Below are positions 15,001 through 26,293 of a stretch of 64,000 bases of DNA, one piece after another (the first letter of the stretch is position 1; every line of letters starts with the position of its first letter). The notes under the pieces are model-generated. The model ran no database searches. It was given only the letters and a program-made list of their open reading frames with translations, and had not been told where the DNA came from. This stretch comes from Lithospermum erythrorhizon (taxonomy: Eukaryota; Streptophyta; Magnoliopsida; Boraginales; Boraginaceae). A program made the position numbers and the translations under genes. The stretch is from contig JADFUC010001790.1 in the NCBI GenBank assembly GCA_019722365.1, positions 1-64,000 on the forward strand. The letters are read 5' to 3'.

Positions 15001-16514
15001 CGCCTCGACGTTTCAAAGAAAATCATACTTCCACGCCGAAGACATCAGTAGTCACCGAAAAAACAAGTACTGATTATGCTCTGATAAGAAAAATCGATTT
15101 GTTGTTTTAGTCGCAGCCGTGACGCTTTTTGTTTCGCTAGACAGCATTATAATTGCTAGATTCTCTCAAATAAAATCATACCACTTAATATTGGGAACAT
15201 CAAAAAACTCAGACTTGATCTGGCCGATAAGAAAAGTGCACTTTTAGTTGTCAGGCCGAATCGAGTTGGATTTTGTTTTCGATACATTGAATTGCTCGAT
15301 TTTCAAAAGAAATTCTATAATTTGATATTACGTGGAATATCAAAAACCTCGTATCGGATTCCGCTCGATAAGAAAAAATGCATTTTTGTTGTCGCCGGAT
15401 CGAGTGTTTTTTTATTTTCGCTGTATTAAAAAGCAGCTAGAATTGCTCAGCTGATTTTTTCAAAGAAAATCATACCTACGCTATTAGGGGAAACACGTAA
15501 AACAAGCACGGATTGGCGTTCTGAGCAAGCAAAAAAATCGATTTTTTGTTGTCGCCGACCGAGCCAGACGTTGTTTTCGCTACAGATTAAGCATTATAAT
15601 ATTTCAAATAAAAATCATCATACCTACTTTAATATTAGGGGGAAAGTATTTAAAAAAACTCGTGACGTGGATTCCGCTCGGAGCAAGTTAGTGTGCGCAC
15701 TTTAGCTGGCGTCGCCGACCCGAGGCTGACGCTGCTTTCGCATATGGAAAGTATTGAATTGCTCGGCTTCTTTCAAAGAAAAATATTACGGAACATCGAA
15801 AAATCAGACGGATTCCGCTCGATAAGAAAATGCATTTTGTTGTCGCCGGATCGAGGCTTCGATTGCTATTTCATAATGACAAGCACGTTAGAGCTCGATT
15901 TTTTCAAAGAAAATCATACCTACGCCGCAATACAGCGGGAAACATCGAAAAAACAAGCAACATCATGCTCTGATAAGAAAAATCGATTTTGTTGTCGCCT
16001 ACCGAATCGTCGCGGATTTTTTGTTTTCGCCAGACAGCATTATAATCGCTAGGATTCTCTCAACAAATCATACCCATTTTTATCATTAGGGGAAACATCA
16101 AAAACTCGCATCGATTCCGTCGATAAGAAAAAGGTGCACTTTTAGTTGTTGTCGACCGGCGCCATTTGGCGAGAGCCGTGATATTAAAGCATTGAATTGC
16201 TCGATTTTCTCAAAGAAAACCTACTCTACGCTTAATATTACGGAACATCGAAAAAAAACTCGCATTTGATTCCGCTCGATAAGAAAAAAATGCATTTTTG
16301 TTGTCGTGATCGAGTCGTCGCTTTTATTTCGCCAGATAAAAGCATCGGAGCCTCGATTTTTTCAAAGAAATCATACTCCACGCCATTATTGTGGGAATCA
16401 TCGCAAAACAAGCACGGATCGCTGCTCGGATAAGCAAAAAATCGATTTTTGTTTTGTCGCCGACCGAGCCGTGACGCTTTTTTGTTTTCGCGTATTAAAA
16501 GCATTATAATTTCT
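1..16514. repeat. Satellite array, ~155-160 bp monomer with trimeric higher-order structure
   Basis: Tandem monomers recur throughout, each with the same landmarks in order: a GAATTGCTCGATTTTC-like block, AAAGAAAATCATACC, TAATATTAGGGGAACATCG, a CGGATTCCG block, GATAAGAAAAA and TTGTTGTCGCCG. Three monomer types alternate. Type A has GTGCACTTTTAGTTG, type B has AATGCATTTTTGTTG, and type C has AACAAGTACGGATT followed by AATCGATTTTTGTTG and is followed by CTCAAATAAAATCATACC. Type C landmarks fall near 10,637, 11,101, 11,551 and 12,011, giving a higher-order unit of about 450-465 bp. Roughly 100 monomers are present. Every copy carries many small indels and substitutions, and the start lies outside the window. 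No genes are present; the short open frames are by-products of the repeat. Chromosomal location (centromeric, intercalary or subtelomeric) cannot be told from sequence. Confidence 0.95.
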
Positions 16515-17349
16515 TGATTCTCTCAATGAAAATCATACGTATGCTAATATTAGGGGAACATCGAAAAATAACTCGTAGGGATTCCGTTCGGATAAATAAA
16601 AAAAAAGCATTTTTTTTGTTTTCGCCCAATCGGACCGCGACGTTTTTTGTTTTCGCCGAATGGGACTACACAAGTATGAAAAGCATTACAATTGCTTGAT
16701 ATTCTCAAAGAAAATCATACCTATGCTAACATTTGGAGAACTTACAAACAAAACTCGTACGGATTCCGTTTAGTTAAGAAAAAGTGCATTTTTTTGTTGT
16801 CGCCGAATCGGACCGTGAGTTTTTTGTTTTCGTGTATTAAAGAATTAGAATTGCTTGATTTTCTCAAAGAAAATCATACCTATGCTAATATTAGGGGAAC
16901 ATCGAAAAAAAACTCGTGCGGATTCCGTTCCAATAAGAAAAAAATGCGTTTTTTTTGTTGTCGCCGAATCGGACCGTGACGTTTTTTGTTTTCGCGTATT
17001 AAAGCATTAGAATTGCTTGATGTTCTCAAAGAAAATCATACCTATGCTAATATTAGGGGAACATCGATAAAAAACTCGTACGGATTCCGTTCGGATAAGA
17101 AAAAATGCATTTTTTGTTGTCGCCGAATCGGACCGTGACGTTTTTTGTTTTCGCGTATTAAAGCATTAGAATTGCTTGATGTTCTCAAAGAAAATCATAC
17201 CTATGCTAATATTAGGGGAACATCGATAAAAAACTCGTACGGATTCCGTTCGGATAAGAAAAAATGCATTTTTTGTTGTCGCCAAATCGGACCGTGACGT
17301 TTTTTTGTTTTCGCGTATTAAAAGCATTAGAATTGCTTGATGTTCTCAA
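16515..17349. repeat. Homogeneous edge of the satellite array (single monomer type)
   Basis: About five monomers that differ by only a few bases. The AATTGCTTGA landmark starts at 16,849, 17,011, 17,170 and 17,331, giving spacings of 162, 159 and 161 bp. They share GATGTTCTC, CGTACGGATTCCG, GTTCGGATAAG and GCCGAATCGGACC, and show no alternation of types A, B and C. The array stops within a monomer, just after TGATGTTCTCAA near 17,349. Short dyads recur in each monomer (CGGATTCCG, CCGTTCGG, CCGAATCGG). Confidence 0.95.
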
Positions 17350-17477
17350 TTCCTAAAATACATGAGCCACGAATGACTCCATCACTTGCCATATACTCAG
17401 ATACTTGATCTTCAAGAAACACCTTTAGTCAAACAAGTAAGTAAGACACAAGACTTTTAGTTTTAAGACTTGGATGT
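17350..17477. other. Junction sequence between satellite and LTR element
   Basis: Non-satellite sequence between the last partial monomer and the first LTR start (TGAAATAACCCG). I see no gene, polypurine tract or target duplication here. Confidence 0.5.
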
Positions 17478-18030
17478 TGAAATAACCCGTCCCGTACCAA
17501 TATTATGTTAATGGTATACCAGTTGCTCGGTGGAGTATTACGAGGTGAAATTAAAAAGTTCGAAGTTGAGTAGTTGAAATACAACCAATCGGTCGGTCGG
17601 TAGTACATTTCGGTGGTAAGAATTTAAGATTTTGTAGTCGAATAGTAATAATATCGGTTGGGTGATAATATTATTCGAGGGTAGAAATAAAATATAATTC
17701 ATGTTCGAGTTGTGTTGTTAAACCGAGACGAGTTTTAAACCGCAAACCAAACGGGACTTAACATCATTTCCATAAATATCTTCCACCAACCTCAATCCAC
17801 TATTCATCATCATCAAATCTCACCAACCCCTTCCCCTCTCTATGATGGCCGAACCTATCCCCTTCCCCCTTCCCTTGATTTTTTGATTTTTCTTGGTGAA
17901 ATCTTGTGGAATTTAACTCCAAATCTCGTTCCTCATCTTCCGATTATCAAAGGTATGGTTTCTAATCTTCAAATCTAAGTATTTTGAGCTAAAGTTGACT
18001 ATTTTGAGGTTTGACTTTTTAGTTGACTTT

Positions 18031-18139
18031 GAGGTTTGAGATTTTTAATGACATATATCGATCATCTAAGCTTAGTTTAGGCACTTGGAGGTTTGAGATT
18101 TTTAATGACATATATGGATCATCTAAGCTTAGTTTAGGC
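18031..18139. repeat. 57-bp tandem duplication inside LTR copy 1
   Basis: GAGGTTTGAGATTTTTAATG begins at 18,031 and again at 18,088. The two units, which run to AGCTTAGTTTAGGC, differ mainly at one base (ATATCGATC versus ATATGGATC). Confidence 0.9.
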
Positions 18140-18844
18140 GGATATAAGTGATATCAATCCATTTTGAAATGTGTTGATGTTGATACTTGACTTTTGTTGA
18201 CTTGAGTTGACTTTTGTAGAATTTGGAGTTAGGCATGTTTGATGAAGATTAAATACTTGGAAGTTATACTTTTGGAAGAAATAGGATGTTTGGAGCTTAT
18301 GTTGACTTTTTGGAAATGAGTTGACTTTTGTTGACTTTTTGAGGAAAAAAATGTGAATTTGTAAAAGTGTGTTGTTGGAGTTTAATATAGTTTAAAAGAT
18401 TATGTTGGAGTTGATTTGGTGTAAGTTGAGTAGTATTTGGATTTTAGAATAAGGTTGTTAAAATAGGTAAATTAGTTTGGGAAATTGATTTTGGTTGATT
18501 AGAAATTGAGATTAAAGTGTTAGTGTTTGATTGAGGTGTTGGCGATTGGAATAGAGGATGTGGTGGTTAAGCGCCGCGTGTGTCTTTCCACCTTAAGTTA
18601 ATAATTGGTAACTAAAATGGTTGTTGTTAAATTGGATAGTTAACTAAATGGAGTTATAATTGGTAGTAGGTAATGGTATTTCACGAGTGTTTTTGGTTAG
18701 GCGTGGAGAGCGGGGAAAGAGCGTTCGGTGTAGTGGCGGGGCGTTTCCTATTCTTGAGTCAAGGTGAGTATTTATCTCGCGGGTGTAGATTAATTTACTT
18801 TTCATGTAGATGTGTTGCACTTTCGATCAAACTTGTGAGCATGT

Positions 18845-18891
<47 letters not shown>
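18845..18891. repeat. Compound (TA)n(TG)n microsatellite
   Basis: A run of TA dinucleotides passes directly into about 15 TG dinucleotides inside the LTR. Confidence 0.98.
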
Positions 18892-18892
<1 letters not shown>

Positions 18893-19330
18893 GATTATTT
18901 GAGTAGTTGGATTGTATGTGTTGTTTTATGGGATTCATAGGTGTTTTGAGATGAGTTGGGTCGAACTAGGATGAGTTGATTCCCAGGACTGTTTGGTCAT
19001 TTTGATGTTTAGAGTGTCTTATTGGTTGGATTAGCATAGCATGAGTTGTTGAGGAGTTGTTGATATATGTGTGGGTTGTACTACCTGGTGTTGTGCCTTA
19101 TACTACGGTATAAGTGCGGAGTTGTTGATGTATGTGATTTGTGATATCAGATATTGGACCTTATACTCAGGTATAAAGGTGAATTACAGTACCGTACCTC
19201 GTTTACGATTAGGTGATAACTTATGTCGGCGGACATAAGTTTCTCACTTGCTGAGGTTGAGGTTGATTAAATCGCTTGATGGTATGCGGGTAGTAAATGA
19301 AGAGCGTATATGAAGTGTATGGTGGTAATG

Positions 19331-20067
19331 TATTGATGAGTGGCGATGTGATGCTATATATATACATACAGGTAGATTATCATGAAGGTTTGTTAAAAGG
19401 TGGAATATAACTATACTATATGAAGTGATTGTTTTTAAGAAGGTATTATATATGTGGGAGCATTACGAAATGGGTAAGGTTATGGGGTGATGTATTATAT
19501 GTTGGTTATTTATCTTTAGAGAAACCTTGGGTGTATTTGCGTATACGGATAGAATGTCGATAATAAATAATTTGATGAGTGGGGTTTTGATAAGAGAATT
19601 TACTTGCACATTGTGAATCAGTGATCAATAACGAGGTGATATGATGACACGGTACTGATGTCGGTGATATGGATATTGATTTTGAGTGGTATTATTGGTG
19701 GTTGAGTTATGATATTGATAACATGAAGTAAAATATGAGTTGATAAGGTGTTGGTGTAATATGGGATATGAGAGGGCGTACATCGTGGTGGGGTACGTAT
19801 GGCGTGCGATGATAAGCTGATATGATTCAGATTGTGTAATATCCGATTGTAGTAACTAATATTGAGGAATGCGTTGCGGGAGAATGTATTTCTGAGGTAG
19901 TAGCGATCTCGAGAAGTCGATAACTATGTTAGGAGAATGTGATTGGGTGACAAGATGTCATGACCATTAATAAGAGCATATTGAAAGCGAGTTGGGGCGA
20001 TAAGAAAATCGAATGCTTAAGTAAATTTCGAGAGCGAGGAGAATTTTATAAGGTGGAGTAGAATCAC
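19331..20067 (+). mobile_element. Degenerate gypsy internal remnant ending in a polypurine tract
   Basis: No intact frame. The last 60 bases (AAATTTCGAGAGCGAGGAG, then AAGGTGGAG, then the LTR start) resemble the end of pol plus polypurine tract in Tekay/Del-type chromoviruses, where a short 'KFRGR'-like end of the polyprotein precedes the 3' LTR. The same arrangement recurs before the LTR at 43,807. This marks 20,068 as the start of a plus-oriented 3' LTR. Most of gag-pol is missing. Confidence 0.45.
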
Positions 20068-22593
20068 TGAAATAACCCGTTCCTTACCAATATTATGTTG
20101 ATATTATATATAAGTTTCTCGGTGGAGTATTTAGGGGTGGTAAAAATTTCGAAGTTGAGTAGTGGAGAATTCAACAAATCGATTAGGTTGGTGGTATATT
20201 TCGGTTTGTGGTGGGACCGGAGATAGTATAAATAATTTTGGAATAATATCGATGCTCGAGATGAGCCTAGAGATGAGTAAATAATATATGCCTGGAATAG
20301 CATGATGGAAATCGGTTTTACGTTGTTGATATTTAAGTCTTGGAAGGTGTAGAATTAACTTGAGAAACGAGCAGACTTAAATTTCTTCCTACAAATATCA
20401 CTTTCTTGTATTATCTGAAATCTAAAAGTAAAAGCAATCTTTCTCCTCACTTGGCGAAATGCTCTCTCAGTCACTTTGGAGATTTTTTTTCCATTTCTCA
20501 CCAAATGGGTGTGGCTACAAATCCAAGAACAAAGTTGTGGATTTTCTTCTTCTAAATCATGCAAATCCCATCCCCAGGTAGAAAGATCGGAATCTTTTGA
20601 AGATATTTCTTGAGTTTTGAAGAGTTGACTTTTTATGGGATTTTGTTGACTTTTAGATCTTGAATTTATTATGGTATAGAAATGTTATCTAGTATCGTAT
20701 AGGGAATTAAGCGATTTGAGTGATTATTGGGGTTAGAAAGTGGTGTAAGTTGAGGGTTGACTTTTATTGACTTTTCTTAAATTAACTTTAAATTGTAATA
20801 TGAGGTTAGAGGACTTTAATATAGTTGTTTTGGGTATAGAATTATTGGTTTGGATATGGATAGGTAGAGATTGGGTTGAGAAAGTTTGGGGAAAGTTCGT
20901 ATAGCATTTAGTGTTTGAATTGGAGGTTGTATTTAATGGATTAATTAGTTGTCAATTGATTGTTGGATTGATTAGAATGTGCTTAAAGTGTTATTGTTGG
21001 GGTAATAAGGTGATGACCGAATATTGAGATTTCTGAAGTTGGCGATAGAATGTAGTTATGTTGGAATATTAAAGTATATACCAATCTTGGGAATAGGATG
21101 ATTGCTAAGGGTTGTAAATTTGAATGGAAGTAGGCGTAGTACATAACACCGCAGGGGTTTATATAGATGCTAGAGGTTATTCTACAAAATGTGTTATAAT
21201 GTATAATTTCCTTGAATAGGAGTTGAGCACAGATCCCAGCAGTACTGAAGTCGTGTGCGCTTTTGGGCTCGAGGTAGTCTGGAAATCTCACGATGGGGAC
21301 CTTTCGTATATATTATCTTATATATTTTTGCATGTGTTATCTTGGGATTATTCGATATGTGTATTGTGAGATTATGATTGATACTATGTAAACTTTGATT
21401 TACTTGATTTCATACGATGAAATAGTGAGATTTTGGGTTATATTCACGAGATAATTGAGATTATGATTCATATCATGCGATAATGATGATTATGATTTAT
21501 ATCGTAGGATAGTTATTGAATATGATTACGTGTTATGAGATTTTGTGTGGGCTGTGTGTTGTGTATGGTACGTGTCAGCGATGTGTTGATTGATTTGTGT
21601 GTTACTTGCGGAGCGGTGGTGACCCCGACCGGGAGGTTTGGTGTGGTGTGCATATTGTGTGGGTTGCCCCGTGGATTCGGGAGGTTTGGTGTGATATGCT
21701 GGCGTTGAGGGGAGTGTAGCCTCGATTTGGGAGGATGGAGGTGGAGGCCTCGTCGATTATGTGGAGGTGGATTCTACGTATGTGTATTATTTGGAGGTGG
21801 ATTTCTCGTGTGTGTATTATTTGGAGATGGATTCACCATTGTATGTGTGTATTATTTGGAGGGTGGATTCTCGTGGCCAGTGTATTATTTGGAGGTGGAT
21901 TCCTCGTTTGATGCCTTTGTGTCTTTGGCTTGTTTCCCTTGAATGAATATGAGTTATTTATGGCGATAAACTCATGTGTATAGTATTATGTAACATCGTA
22001 TAAGAGGATTCTATGTGAGTTATTAGTATTATTCATTGTGTGCTTTTTGGTTGATGTATAAGCATATATTATTTATATAAGTATGAATATGTATATGTGA
22101 GGACCCAATCCCCGTGGTATTTGTATTGATCTGACTTAATAGGCGGCTCACTCTCTATGGGCGGGCGTTTTATGCAGGTTCTAGAGGTTGATCGGCGAGG
22201 TTGTTGAAGTTGCATTGATAAGGCTGCCGGATTGAAGATCGTAGATGAGGCGGTGGTGGCATAAGGAATTCTGCATGATCATTCCACTTTTGTTGTCGGT
22301 TGTATATTGTTAGACTTGGGTATTGTATTTCGTTGAGGGAGTCGGTTGTGCGTACTTTCCCTATATGTTGTATTTTGGATTTCTTGTGTATCTTTGAGTT
22401 GTATAAGTATGGTGAATTTGAATTATGTTGTTCGTTGTTTTATTGTATATGTTGTTAGTTCACCACGATGGACAAAAGTGTATTTTTACTGTTATTAATG
22501 TCAAATGAAGTCTTTTTTATATTTGTAAATCCATTCGATCGGTGACTACGGTGTAATGAGTTGTTGATGACCTTAACCTCGAGGCGTGACACA
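20068..22593 (+). mobile_element. 3' LTR of the chromovirus-like element, copy 2
   Basis: Begins TGAAATAACCCGTTCCTTACC and can be followed to GAGGCGTGACACA near 22,593, about 2.5 kb. It contains TTGACTTTTATTGACTTTTC blocks (20,755-20,785), a minisatellite and a GGCGGCTCACTCTCTATGGGCGGGCG block (near 22,142) typical of the 3' part of such LTRs. The end is inferred from the terminal CA and the similar tail of related copies. No target duplication could be paired with copy 1. Confidence 0.55.
21757..21907. repeat. ~30-38 bp minisatellite in LTR copy 2
   Basis: TTTGGAGGTGGATTC-type units followed by TCGTGTGTGTATTA recur five times between 21,757 and 21,907 with small length differences. They create in-frame repeats such as YYLEVD in the + strand, which are not evidence for a protein. 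Confidence 0.9.
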
Positions 22594-24534
22594 GGCGAAT
22601 GCGTTCTAGAGATTATATGCGCGTGGTTGTAGAAAACCGGATATGAGTTGATTGAGTTGACCAATTGAGTTAGGTCGTTTGAGTTAACCAGTGTGGATAT
22701 ATGAGTAGTATTAGTGTTGTTAGCGAGTTGTAATGTTAGGTGGTCTAGTTGTATAGTCATGGCGTCTTGTGTTGATTGATGGGAATAGAGTTGTGGACTT
22801 ATTTGGGTATTGTTGTCGCTATTTTTGTAAAATGCATGATTATCATTGTTGAATGTCCTTTATTTAAAATGCTTACATTTAGTTGACAAGCCCATAAATT
22901 TATGCATTTCGACAATAAGTTCACGGAAGATTCTTATTTAATAGCCTTACGTTGTTTAACACTTTGAAATACCCATCACATCATTGCAAAATTAATAATT
23001 TTAATTACCTTAATCGGCGAGGCGTGGAGTTAATGTCCTCTTGAGATAAATATTATTTAAGAGCCGCGGCTTACCTTTTATTCGCTATGGGCTAGGTTGT
23101 GGTGGGTGACATTTTTGGGTTCGTTCGTGTAACCGTGCCTTCGTGTTTAGGTGTGTATCGGGTGGCTGAGGATCCTCACATTCTTGTTGACTTTATCTTA
23201 TTTGGATTTATATATTGATGTTGTTTCAAAATTTCAGACTAAGTTGTATATTGACATTTTGTATTTTTGGTTCGGATGGTGTTATGTTGGTTATGTTGTG
23301 TGGTTAGGAAATCTGCGATGGTCGTTTTCTTAAAAGCGTAGTTTTAGAGATGTGGTTGTTGTATTGGTTTGTTATGAACATGTGTTCTTTTAAATTGAGT
23401 AAATTAGTGATTGTGGTGAAGCTACGGTGTCTGAGATTTGAATAATTAGCACCGAGGCGTAAGCACTGAAGCCAATCGTTCAGAGATGTTATAAAGTGGT
23501 ACTCTCGCTTAAGAAAAGCTTTGTCGGCATGTCACTTAAAAAGCTTCACCCAAAAATACATGCATTAGATGCTTATCTCGAACTTCGCTAAGAATGTTTG
23601 GGTAACTTATCTGTAGCAGGGAATAATGCTTTTTTTAGTGAAATGATAATTTTTGGCCCAATAAACTGCAAGCTACTGACTGCGAATAGGCGATAAAATT
23701 GTCGTTTAATTTGCGTATTTGTTAGGTGTGTGTATAACAGCTTCAGAGAGAAGTAGCATAACTATTCGCATCTTGGTGGAATCTCCAGCTCATTCGTTTT
23801 CTTCTTCAACTAGTCATAAAAATCATCCCCAAACAACTTATGTAACATCTTCATTAAGTTCTATGTTGAGTCCTTTATTCCCTTATTCTCATTTTTCCTA
23901 GTATCTTTTATTTCTATGAATTTTGAATTAGGAATACTAATTTATGTTTCTGGTTTTGAGATGCTTAAGTCAAGTTTGTTGTCCTTTTAATTATTGTGTG
24001 GCTTTTTTTCTGAATTATTATGTAGATTAGTGTTCGATTATAATGCATTATACCACACATACGTAGTTAATGCTTCTGTATAAGGAAAGGTATTTATTGA
24101 CCAACATGAAGAAGTTTCTCCTATAACTTTTGTGCAAAATGTCAAAATGTACAAATTTACAATAGTCTGTTGATCTTATTCCTACATTTTAAAAGAGTAG
24201 CTTAGTTAGTAAACTCTTTGACTAATATTTAGAATGTTTCTAGTTCAAAACTTGTTACAAGTATTTTTTTTTAGCTTTTGTTCATTTATGTTCTCTCCAA
24301 AATGAATATCCTATTTTGAAATTCTAGGTCCGTCCCTGAATTTGTCCATTCAATTCTTTGTAATCTAACAACTAATGCGGTTTCTATATCTGGTCTGTAA
24401 TCTCTTGAAGTGCTTTTACTTGGTCCTAGTGCTATTAACTGTAGCCTGGATTGCCAGGTCTGTGCGCTATTCCTAACTTGGGTTGCGGTTTGTCTGTTTG
24501 AGGGCATTTGATAGACTGTTTCGTCTTAATTCAA
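22594..24534. other. Intergenic stretch upstream of the DGD2-like gene
   Basis: To about 23,640 the DNA resembles degenerate LTR tails (GGCGAGGCGTGGAG near 23,018, ACCGAGGCGTAAGCAC near 23,453). From about 23,700 it is clean, AT-rich sequence that may include promoter and 5' UTR of the downstream gene. I see no supportable coding exon and no clear TATA box with a defined start site. Confidence 0.4.
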
Positions 24535-26293
24535 ATGGAAGAAACAAAGAAGAAGCAATACATTGCTATCTTTACGACTGCAAGCCTTCCATGGATGACG
24601 GGGACTGCTGTCAACCCGTTATTTCGTGCTGCATACCTTGGAAGAGACGGGGAGAGGAAAATCACATTGGTGATTCCTTGGTTGACGAGGAAAGACCAAC
24701 AACATGTCTTTCCTGACAACAAACTATTTAATTCACCTTCAGAGCAAGAGATATATGTTCGCCAATGGGTTGAAGAGAGGACAATGTTTACTTCAGATTT
24801 TGCTATTCTCTTCTATCCAGGAAAGGTATACACTTCTCCTATTGAATAAATGTATTTTCTATTAGTGTTTGATGAAATAGCTGGAAAATCTCCCCTTATA
24901 CTGTGAAGTTGAAACGTGAACTTAATGAATATTGGCTCGCTGCATTTACCAACTACATGTTCATATGGTTCTATAAGTAATTGATTATTTTTTGAGATAT
25001 CTTCAAAGATTTTAATTTGAAGCTGGAATACTAGTCTACAACGCTTTACACATATTTTCAAAAAATTGCTTCCTTGGCAAATTTGTCGGGCATCTGTGTT
25101 TTTCTCTACCACTAAGTCATTGAATGATTTTGTTATGTGTATATTTGATTTCTTATTCACTTCCACCAATGGTAATGCATCTATCTGACATTCTATTTTC
25201 CTCTGCAATGTAGTTTAATCTTGAAATGAGGAGTATCATTGCTTTAGGGGATATTACAAAAGTAATCCCTAGTAATGAACTGGATATTGCAGTGCTTGAA
25301 GAACCTGAGCATCTGACTTGGTACCATCATGGAAAGAGATGGAAATCAAGATTTCGTTATGTTGTAGGAATCGTTCACACAAATTATGTAGAGTATGTCA
25401 AGAGGGAGAAGAATGCTTTTCAGGCCTATCTAGTAAAATTCATGAATAGTTGGGTGGTAAACATTTATTGTCACAAGGTATTACTGGGTAGTATTCATAG
25501 TAGATTAGTACAACTAGTTTTTTTTTTTTTTTTTTATATCTTTGTAAACATGAGACTTCAATATTGTCTCCTCATTATTGCTTTGATGGTCATCTATCAC
25601 ATATATGCTTGACCTTTCTCTGTGTTATTTTCATAGAATATGTGTTTTACTTGCACATTCACTATTCAGCTTACATTTTTTTCTGTTTTCAGAATATACA
25701 GTCAGAACATGATTTTTTGTACGAGAAAACAAATATAAGAGAGAAACTTGTGTTGTTGTGTCTAATAGTCTAGTATTTTGTTTTCGTCTTCATTTGCCTT
25801 CTTGGTATCCTACATTTGGAAGGTTACTTCAGTTTGTTCCTAGACATTAATTAAAGCTTTTGCTACACGTCAACTTTCAATTCTAAGATGTGATGACACT
25901 CAGCTCATGTGAGTATTCTTTTTATTTATTTATTTAATTTCAGGTTATAAGGTTATCTGCAGCGACCCAGAATCTTCCAAGATCTTTAGTTTGCAATGTC
26001 CATGGAGTCAACCCGAAGTTCCATGAAATTGGAATAAAAAAGATAGAGCAACAAAAGAAAGGAGAGCTGCCTTTTACCAAAGGTGCCTACTATATCGGGA
26101 AAATGGTATGGAGCAAAGGCTATAGAGAGCTGCTTAAACTTCTGTGTGATTATCAAAAAGAATTAGATGGACTAGAGGTTGATTTATATGGAAGCGGTGA
26201 GGATTCTGAACAAGTTCAAGAAGCTGCTAAGAAATTGGATATATCAGTTAGGGTTCACCCTGGGCGTGATCATGGTGACCCTATATTTCATGA
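24535..26293 (+). CDS. Digalactosyldiacylglycerol synthase 2-like, exons 1-3 (24,535-24,825; 25,214-25,477; 25,944-26,293)
   Basis: The encoded protein family transfers galactose from UDP-galactose to monogalactosyldiacylglycerol on the plastid outer envelope, making the galactolipid DGDG; DGD2 is the form linked to phosphate starvation. Exon 1 opens at ATG 24,535 and carries IAIFTTASLPWMTGTAVNP and FRAAYL; it ends after FYPGK at donor GT 24,826 (97 codons, phase 0). Exon 2 starts after TAG at 25,213 and carries AVLEEPEHLTWYHHG and IVHTNYVEYVKREK; it ends at HK, donor GT 25,478 (88 codons). Exon 3 starts after CAG at 25,943 and carries CNVHGVNPKF, FTKGAYYIGKMVWSKGY and VDLYGSGEDSE; it ends at donor GTAAG 26,294 in phase 2. 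The three exons give about 301 residues of a family near 470, covering the N-terminal part and the start of the glycosyltransferase-1 domain. The ATG follows a non-conserved leader, which supports this start. The call to DGD2 over DGD1 rests on the absence of a long N-terminal extension. Confidence 0.93.
24826..25213 (+). other. Intron 1 of the DGD2-like gene
   Basis: GT at 24,826 and AG ending at 25,213; phase 0, so the frame continues from FYPGK into FNLEMRS. The intron is AT-rich with a T-rich tract before the acceptor. Confidence 0.85.
25478..25943 (+). other. Intron 2 of the DGD2-like gene
   Basis: GT at 25,478 and a TTTAATTTCAG acceptor ending at 25,943; phase 0. It contains a run of about 16 T near 25,519. 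Confidence 0.85.

Larger units (their letters stand above)
17478..19330 (+). mobile_element. LTR of a Ty3/gypsy (chromovirus-like) element, copy 1, 3' end truncated
   Basis: Starts TGAAATAACCCGTCCCGTACCAATATTATG, closely matching the start of the copy at 20,068 and recognisably related to the copies at 33,718 and 43,807. Shared landmarks include AAACGGGACTTAA (near 17,750), repeated TTGACTTTTGTTGACTTTT blocks (18,000-18,340), a short tandem block of TATACTACGGTATAAG type (19,060-19,180) and a GTCGGCGGACATAAGTTTCTC block (near 19,222) that aligns with GCCGACGGGCATAAATTTCCTC in the copy at 42,287. The LTR 3' end is not evident, so the stated end is approximate. No coding sequence. Confidence 0.6.

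Noticed and set aside
932..16979. Dozens of 60-119 codon open frames on both strands, many with SKKIIPT or similar
   Set aside because: They repeat with the satellite period and arise from the monomer sequence; none is a gene.
1..17349. CRISPR-like repeat array
   Set aside because: Repeats are about 160 bp and contiguous without short unique spacers, in plant nuclear DNA.
1..17349. Assignment as a centromeric satellite or to a named plant satellite family
   Set aside because: Monomer length fits several unrelated families and no sequence comparison is possible here.
21727..21946. Two overlapping + strand frames with repeated YYLEVD or similar
   Set aside because: Produced by the minisatellite inside the LTR.
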